A stretch of 5,086 bases of DNA from Hydrogenophaga intermedia (GTDB taxonomy: Bacteria > Pseudomonadota > Gammaproteobacteria > Burkholderiales > Burkholderiaceae_C): positions 1 to 5,086 of the forward strand of contig CAMBOY010000231.1 in the NCBI GenBank assembly GCA_945869245.1, in the 5' to 3' direction. The notes beneath the pieces were generated by a model, which made no database searches, had not been told where the DNA came from, and saw nothing but the letters and a program-made list of their open reading frames with translations. The position numbers were made by a program, and so were the translations under genes. Below are positions 1-5,086 of this stretch, piece after piece (within the stretch, counting starts at the first letter, position 1; every line of letters starts with the position of its first letter).

Positions 1-368
1 GCGGCGTGCAAACGCATCCACCACGCGAGCGATTTTGCTCAGCCCCACCACCCGCTCCCCTGGCAGGTAGGCCACGTGGGCCGTACCCACGATGGGAACA
101 AGGTGGTGTTCGCAGTGCGATTCGAAGCGAATGTGGCGCACCAGCACCATGTCGTCGTAACCACCTGCCTCTTCAAAGGTGGCTGAGAGCATGGCCACCG
201 GGTCTTCTTGGTAACCCGCAAAGAAGTCCCGGTAGGCTCTCGCAACCCGGTGTGGTGTGTCTCGCAAGCCTTCGCGGTGAGGGTCCTCGCCGGCCCATCG
301 GATCAAGGTCTGAACAGCAGCCTCCACCTCGGCTTGAGTCGGATGGTCTAGCGATACGTCGCGTGCAC

Positions 369-372
<4 letters not shown>
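1..372 (-). CDS. folE: GTP cyclohydrolase I, FolE type IA (N-terminal part; runs off left edge)
   Basis: FolE converts GTP to 7,8-dihydroneopterin triphosphate, the first step of tetrahydrofolate synthesis, in the cytoplasm. The 124 residues in the window cover the N-terminal helices and the start of the catalytic domain. The FESHCEHH signature is at residues 83-90: by family alignment C87 and H90 are two of the three zinc ligands and H89 is the catalytic histidine. The LPGERVVGLSK stretch follows at about 103-113. The third zinc cysteine and the rest of the active site lie past the left edge. This is the zinc-dependent GCYH-IA form, not the metal-flexible FolE2/IB form. The start ATG (370-372) shares an ATGA with the stop of the upstream YjiA-type GTPase and has GAGGT 6 nt upstream. 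The N-terminus is about 23 residues shorter than in E. coli FolE, within family variation. Identification is firm; only completeness is unknown. Confidence 0.96.
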
Positions 373-1367
<995 letters not shown>

Positions 1368-1374
1368 GGTGGTT

Positions 1375-1380
1375 TCTCCT
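1375..1380 (-). promoter_or_regulatory. Ribosome binding site of the YjiA-type GTPase gene
   Basis: AGGAGA on the minus strand lies 7 nt upstream of the ATG at 1365-1367, in the 16-nt gap after the permease stop. It decides the start against the longer open frame that reads back into the permease gene (to 1457). Confidence 0.8.
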
Positions 1381-1383
1381 GGG

Positions 1384-2406
1384 TCAGTGGGGGGTGGTTT
1401 TCGACAACAACAGCCGTAGGACGAACAGCCCTCCCAGGCCACCCGTGACGATGCCAACGGGCATCTCCTGGGGAGCCAGCAGGGTGCGGCTGGTGAGGTC
1501 GCTGGCGATGAGCAAGGTGGCGCCCAACAGTGCGCAGGCTTGCATCATTTTTTTGTGCAGCGGGCCAAAAACGGAGCGAGCCAGGTGCGGAACCATCAAA
1601 CCGATGAAACCGATGACACCGGTCAGCGCGACGAAGCAGCCCGTGGCGATGGCGCACAGGGCGAAGGTCCAGGTGCGCAGGCGCTGCGGCCGGGCACCCA
1701 GCGTTTGCGCGATATCGTCGCCAGATAGCAGGGCATCGAGATGCCGGTGCTTCTTCAAGGCAAACCCCCACAGCAATAGCAGTCCGCACAGGGCCAGGGC
1801 CAGGTTGTCCCAGCGTGCGGAGCCAAGGCCGCCCAGGTTCCAGAACAAGACCGAATGGGCGGCCCGCTGGTCGCCAGCAAACACCAGGTAGTTGGTGCCG
1901 GAACTGAACAGGAAGGAGCTGGCCAGGCCCGCCAATATCATTTTCTCGGGATGGGTGCTTCCCACTTTGCGCAGGATGGCCAGCACCACGCCTGCCGCCA
2001 GCAGACCACCCAAGAGCGACGCGGCGGGCAAGGTCCACAAACCCAGGACCTCGCCCGACAGCGTGATGGCGGCGACCGCACCCGCGCTCGCGCCGGAAGA
2101 CAATCCAAACAAAAACGGGTCGGCCAAGTCGTTGCGGGTGGTCGTCTGCAGCAGCGCGCCCACCATGGCCAGCCCAGCACCAACCACGGCGGCCAGCAGC
2201 ACGCGGGGCAAGCGCAGATCCATGACGATGCTGGCCGTGGTGGTCGACACCTCCGGTAAACCCAGGGCGGGGCTCAGCGGGCCGACCAGGGCGGCCAGCA
2301 CCTCGCGCCATGGCAGCGCGGTGCTGCCGTGTGCCACCGAGGCCATGGACAACAGCGTCAGTGCCAGCAGCGCGAGCGCCATCACGCCTGTTTCTTTGCG
2401 ACTCAT
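1384..2406 (-). CDS. FecCD/BtuC-type ABC transporter permease
   Basis: This is an inner-membrane permease of 340 residues, the usual length for the BtuC/FhuB/FecCD family that imports vitamin B12, siderophores, heme and related metal chelates. Hydrophobic segments appear at roughly 8-26, 66-89, 95-116, 121-146, 155-176, 198-216, 245-271, 283-303 and 318-335; the exact number of helices needs a topology program. Family hallmarks are RLPRVLLA (65-72), GALLQ (83-87), NDLADPFLFG (92-101) with GLSSGAS just after it, GARPQRLR (237-244) in the cytoplasmic loop that contacts the ATPase, GVIGFIGLMVPHLAR (263-277), and EMPVGIVTG (314-322). The start at 2406 gives a basic N-terminus (RK at 3-4) before the first membrane segment. 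It has no clear Shine-Dalgarno, and the binding-protein stop is only 12 nt upstream, so coupled translation is likely. The neighbours supply the binding protein and ATPase. The substrate cannot be read from the permease. Confidence 0.95.
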   Translation of the reverse strand: MSRKETGVMALALLALTLLSMASVAHGSTALPWREVLAALVGPLSPALGLPEVSTTTASIVMDLRLPRVLLAAVVGAGLAMVGALLQTTTRNDLADPFLFGLSSGASAGAVAAITLSGEVLGLWTLPAASLLGGLLAAGVVLAILRKVGSTHPEKMILAGLASSFLFSSGTNYLVFAGDQRAAHSVLFWNLGGLGSARWDNLALALCGLLLLWGFALKKHRHLDALLSGDDIAQTLGARPQRLRTWTFALCAIATGCFVALTGVIGFIGLMVPHLARSVFGPLHKKMMQACALLGATLLIASDLTSRTLLAPQEMPVGIVTGGLGGLFVLRLLLSKTTPH

Positions 2407-2418
2407 CGGGTAGCTGTG

Positions 2419-3369
2419 TCATTGGGCCGTCATGCGGGCAAGGCCGGTCGCCATCTTTTCAATGGCCTCAATGTTTGCTGGGCCTGGAGTCAGCTCCGCA
2501 TAGCGCAGAGCCACATAGCGGTTGTTCTTGACGGCGGTTGTTTCGCGCATGGCCGGGTGCTTGCGCAGGAACTCCAGCAGCTTGTTCACACCATGGCCGT
2601 CCTGGTAGTCCAGCAGGACAAGGAACTCGGGGTCGCGCCTTGCCACGGTTTCCCAGGAGGTGGTGCCCCAGCTGGTCTCCATGTCTGACATGACGTTGTT
2701 GCCCCCGGCGGCGGTCATCATCGCGTGAACAATGGCGTACTTGCCGGCGGTGAAGGGCTTGTCGTCGCCGCTGTCATATAGGAACACCCTGGGAGGCTTG
2801 CCAGTCGGGAGCTTGATCTTGGCCAAGCGTTCTTTCCACGCCTGAACCTGGGCCTTGGCTTCGCGCTCCTTGCCAAAAATGCGGCCCAACTTGGTGAAGT
2901 CACCGTATAGCAGGTCCATGCTTGCAGTGGGTCGGTTCTTGTCCACATGGATGCAGCTTTCGGACAGCACCAGTGTTGGGATGTTGTATCTCTTCAGACT
3001 CTCCGGCGTCACATCGCCACCCACCTTCATGCCGTAGTTCCAGCCGGCAAAAAAGAAGTCTGGGTTGGCGGCCAGCAGGTTCTCCAGTGCGGGGTTCTTG
3101 GGCGCCAGCTCAGGGACCTTGCCCAGGGCGCTCTTGAATTCCGGTCCGGTCTTGTACCAGCCCGTAATGCCGGTGACCCCGACCATGCGCTCGTTCAGCT
3201 GCAGTGCCAGGGCCATTTCCGTCATGTTTAGGTCGTGGATCACGGCACGTTTGGGCGGAGCGTCAAAGCGAAGCTTCTGCCCGCAACTGTCAACTTCAAC
3301 AGGGAACGTCTGTGCCTGAGCCAGGCCGCATGCCCACAACAGGGCGGTGATCAACAAATGCTTGCGCAT
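2419..3369 (-). CDS. Periplasmic substrate-binding protein of a BtuF/FhuD-type ABC importer
   Basis: This is a complete 316-residue secreted binding protein of the class III (BtuF/FhuD/TroA-like) fold. Residues 1-19 form a signal peptide: basic RKH at 2-4, a hydrophobic core, and AQA before Q20 as likely signal peptidase I site. The lobe 1 pattern is visible: PPKRAVIHD (38-46), then TEMALAL (50-56) and ERMVGVTG (60-67), then ENLLAANPDFFFAG (96-109). A lysine-rich stretch around 155-187 fits the rigid helix joining the lobes, and lobe 2 runs from VFLYDSG (195-201) to about 310. C29 and C139 are the only cysteines of the mature protein and could form a disulfide. The start at 3369 is preferred over the much longer open frame (to 3876) because it opens a signal peptide and has AAAGGAAG just upstream. 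It is 11 nt after the ATPase stop and 12 nt before the permease. Ligand unknown: a metal chelate fits the context, while cobalamin, siderophore or heme are alternatives. Confidence 0.93.
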   Translation of the reverse strand: MRKHLLITALLWACGLAQAQTFPVEVDSCGQKLRFDAPPKRAVIHDLNMTEMALALQLNERMVGVTGITGWYKTGPEFKSALGKVPELAPKNPALENLLAANPDFFFAGWNYGMKVGGDVTPESLKRYNIPTLVLSESCIHVDKNRPTASMDLLYGDFTKLGRIFGKEREAKAQVQAWKERLAKIKLPTGKPPRVFLYDSGDDKPFTAGKYAIVHAMMTAAGGNNVMSDMETSWGTTSWETVARRDPEFLVLLDYQDGHGVNKLLEFLRKHPAMRETTAVKNNRYVALRYAELTPGPANIEAIEKMATGLARMTAQ

Positions 3370-3373
3370 GGCA

Positions 3374-3381
3374 CTTCCTTT
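3374..3381 (-). promoter_or_regulatory. Ribosome binding site of the binding-protein gene, touching the ATPase stop
   Basis: AAAGGAAG on the minus strand precedes the ATG at 3367-3369 by 4 nt (6 nt counted from AAGGA). Its first base is the last base of the ATPase TGA stop (3381-3383), so ribosomes ending on the ATPase would sit over this site. It rules out the upstream-extended start. Confidence 0.75.
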
Positions 3382-4193
3382 CAAACACATGGAACAAGAG
3401 AACGGACGGGGCCACTCTGGCTGCGGTCGATCACCAGCATGGGAGTGCGGTGGCTCGGATGTGGCAGGTAAAAGGCTGGGGTGGAGAAGGTGTGTTCGAC
3501 CTCCTCGCAAGTCAACACCGCTGCTGGCTCGCCAAAGCCCACCATGGCGCCATCCCGCATCACCAGGACGTGGGTGGCCCAGTAGGGGACGAATGCCAGG
3601 TCGTGCAGCACCGCCACACAGGTTATGGGCAGTGATGCAACGGTGGACAGCAGTTCGATGCTGGCGCGTGGGTCCAGGTGGTTGGTGGGTTCGTCCAGTA
3701 GCAGCAGGGTGGGCTTTTGTGCCAGTGTTCGCGCCAGGTTGGCCCTTTGCAGTTCGCCGCCTGAGAGGTGACCGATGGTCTGGCTCCTGAGATCCTGCAA
3801 CCGACACACTGCAAGGCAATGCTCGACTTCGTCGCGCTGCCGCTGATCGCTCCACCGTTGTGCGTGGGGCAGGCAACCCAGGGCTACCAGATCGGTCACG
3901 GACAATCGCATGTCTGCGCTCAGTTGCTGGGGCAAAAAGGCCACCTTCTGTGCGCGCTGTGCGTCTGACAGGTGCCGCCCGTCCTGGCCGTCGATCAGCA
4001 TCCGACCCTCGGTGGGTTTCAACAGACCGGCGAGCAGCCGCAGCAAGCTGGACTTGCCCGCCCCGTTGGGACCCACAATCGCCAGTCGATCGCCCGGGCC
4101 GAGTGACAAGCCGACGTGGCGGACCAGCGCTTTGCCGCTGGGCAGGCGTTACCCCAACCCTTCCAGTCGCAGCAAGCCAAGCGGTTCGGTCAT
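3381..4193 (-). CDS. ABC importer ATPase (BtuD/FhuC type), interrupted by an in-frame TAA at codon 15
   Basis: This is the cytoplasmic ATPase partner of the permease and binding protein. Numbering from the ATG at 4193 gives 270 codons, a normal family length. Motifs in order: Walker A GPNGAGKS (41-48, K47), Q-loop Q89 in FLPQQLS, signature LSGGE (143-147), Walker B LLLLDE (163-168, catalytic E168), D-loop NHLD (171-174) and H-loop H197 in VLHDLAF. The ATG at 4193 has AGGAG 6 nt upstream, and its first 14 codons read like the family N-terminus, but codon 15 (4149-4151) is TAA. The frame then continues without interruption and with family-like sequence to the TGA at 3381. The longest unbroken frame from a possible start begins at a TTG (4109), with no convincing Shine-Dalgarno; it would lack the first beta strand and the A-loop but keep every motif from Walker A onward. 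The gene may be a fresh pseudogene, may be expressed by restart or readthrough, or may carry a sequencing error. The family call is firm; functionality is open. Confidence 0.88.
4149..4151 (-). other. Premature TAA stop codon in the ATPase gene
   Basis: The plus strand reads gttacc here, giving GGG TAA CGC in the ATPase frame. The flanking residues, RLEGLG before and RLPSGKAL after, are what an importer ATPase has around its A-loop. That position is usually Y or F, and TAT or TAC differ from TAA by one base. Both sides are in the same frame, so this is a substitution, not an indel. Confidence 0.85.
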
Positions 4194-4199
4194 GGCGCG

Positions 4200-4204
4200 C
4201 TCCT
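4200..4204 (-). promoter_or_regulatory. Ribosome binding site of the ATPase gene
   Basis: AGGAG on the minus strand lies 6 nt before the ATG at 4191-4193, in the 20-nt gap after the ZigA-type GTPase stop. It supports 4193 as the original start even though the frame ends 14 codons later. Confidence 0.75.
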
Positions 4205-4213
4205 GCATATCGC

Positions 4214-5086
4214 TCACACCGTCACGGCTTCGGCTTCCCATTGCGGGAACGGATCGGGCAGTTCGGCCCAGCCCTTGATGCCCTTGCGGGTCTCGGTGTA
4301 CGTCAGATGCATGGCCTTCCAGGCCTGCTCAATGGCAGCACGGTCGAGGTTTCGGCCGATGAACACCACCTCGTTGAGGCGATCTCCCCAGGGCTCCGTC
4401 CAGCGGTCCTCGATGGCTTGACGCTCTGGCGAGCCTTTGGATGGCCAACGCTCGAGCGGCGCACTGGCCCACCAGCGGCCCACGGGTTCGTGGGTGGCGG
4501 TGTTGCCAGCGCGGGAATAGCTCACCACCCATTGCGGACGGCTGGCCAGCCACACGTAACCCTTGGCGCGGATCAGACCCGGCAGGGGCAGGTCCATGAA
4601 AGTGGAAAAACGCCAAGGATGCAGAGGCTCGGTGCTGCGCAGCACGAAGCTGTCAATGCCGTAGGCCTCGGTCTCTGGCGTGTGCTGTCCTTCAAGTTCG
4701 CGTGCCCAGCCGGGCATGGCGCTGGCGCGTTCAAGATCGAAGAGGCCTGTGCCCAGCACCTTGTTGAGTGGCACATGGCCGTGGTCGGCGTACACGATCT
4801 CGGCGACCGGATTCAGCGCTTTCACGACAGCGGTGACTTCGTCGCGTCGGGCGGCGTCGACTTTGTCGATTTTGTTGATGACCACCACGTCGGCAAATTC
4901 GATCTGCTCGGTCAGCAGCACAGCCAGGCTGCGGTTGTCGTCTGGGCCAGCGGTTTCGCCCCGTTGTTCGAGCAAGTCGGTGCTGCTGAAGTCGGCCAGC
5001 AGGTTGTGGGCGTCCACCACGGTGACCATGGTGTCGATGCGGGCCACATCGTTGAGCGACTCGCCTTCTTCGTCTTCAAAGTCGAA
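4214..5086 (-). CDS. zigA: COG0523 (G3E) GTPase, ZigA/YciC(ZagA)-type zinc metallochaperone (C-terminal part; runs off right edge)
   Basis: The frame is open from the right edge to the TGA at 4214-4216, giving 290 residues. About 110-120 N-terminal residues, with Walker A and the CxCC motif, would lie outside, judged from the ~400-residue length of this subgroup. An apparent GTG start at 5047 is only an internal valine (the V of NDVARID), since the homologous sequence continues upstream. Visible are the acidic FEDEEGES (3-10), LNDVARIDTMVTVVDAHNLL (11-30), the guanine-specificity motif NKID (71-74), GTGLFD (112-117), and a CobW C-terminal domain with SFVLRSTEPLHPWRF (146-160), AKGYVWLASRP (174-184) and NEVVFIG (238-244). 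The DVARxDTMVTVVDA block and the W-rich C-terminal domain are typical of ZigA of Acinetobacter and YciC/ZagA of Bacillus, GTPases induced by zinc starvation. It is the first gene seen of the operon, 20 nt before the ATPase start. Subgroup assignment is from memory of the motifs, not a search. Confidence 0.9.
   Translation of the reverse strand, partial: FDFEDEEGESLNDVARIDTMVTVVDAHNLLADFSSTDLLEQRGETAGPDDNRSLAVLLTEQIEFADVVVINKIDKVDAARRDEVTAVVKALNPVAEIVYADHGHVPLNKVLGTGLFDLERASAMPGWARELEGQHTPETEAYGIDSFVLRSTEPLHPWRFSTFMDLPLPGLIRAKGYVWLASRPQWVVSYSRAGNTATHEPVGRWWASAPLERWPSKGSPERQAIEDRWTEPWGDRLNEVVFIGRNLDRAAIEQAWKAMHLTYTETRKGIKGWAELPDPFPQWEAEAVTV

Noticed and set aside
1855..2413. Plus-strand open frames opposite the permease
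   Set aside because: They are antisense shadows with low-complexity Q/H/R or A/P/S-rich translations, no ribosome binding site and no domain.
3328..3339. Lipobox-like LWAC (residues 11-14) in the binding-protein signal peptide
   Set aside because: Tryptophan at -2 is unusual for a lipobox, and a clean AQA signal peptidase I site follows at 17-19. A lipoprotein form is possible but less likely.
3370..3876. Longer start for the binding-protein gene
   Set aside because: The 169 extra residues read through the ATPase gene in the wrong phase. The internal ATG at 3369 has a Shine-Dalgarno and begins a signal peptide.
5045..5047. GTG as the start of the right-hand GTPase gene
   Set aside because: The frame and family-like sequence (SLNDVARID) continue upstream to the window edge, so this valine is internal and the gene is cut by the window.

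Overview
This is a GC-rich window (by eye) that is coding almost end to end on the minus strand. It reads as one operon running right to left, with gene junctions between 20 nt apart and a 4-nt overlap. Codon use, protein flavour and gene set fit a Gram-negative betaproteobacterium, most like Burkholderiales/Comamonadaceae. That placement is inference, because there is no marker gene.

Order of transcription: (1) the C-terminal ~290 residues of a COG0523 GTPase of the ZigA/YciC(ZagA) type, running off the right edge. (2) The ATPase of a BtuCDF/FhuBCD-type ABC importer, whose reading frame is broken by a TAA at codon 15. (3) Its periplasmic substrate-binding protein with a signal peptide. (4) Its FecCD-type permease. 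(5) A complete second COG0523 GTPase of the YjiA type. (6) The first 124 residues of a zinc-type GTP cyclohydrolase I (FolE), running off the left edge. There are no RNA genes, mobile elements, CRISPR arrays, terminators or long intergenic stretches. The operon promoter and any Zur/Fur-type operator must lie beyond the right edge.

The genes fit a metal-supply module: an importer for a metal or metal chelate, two G3E GTPases that may insert or traffic metal in the cytoplasm, and a zinc-dependent enzyme (FolE) as possible client. Zinc is the most economical guess because of the ZigA-like GTPase and FolE. Cobalamin, cobalt, siderophore or heme cannot be excluded from the sequence.

The most notable observation is the single nonsense codon in the ATPase. 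It falls where the family normally has the aromatic A-loop residue that stacks on adenine. The rest of the gene is intact, and the start upstream of the stop has a good Shine-Dalgarno. This is a recent nonsense mutation, a gene surviving by internal restart, or a base-call error. The second is the ATGA fusion of the YjiA-type GTPase stop with the folE start, which suggests a chaperone-client pair.
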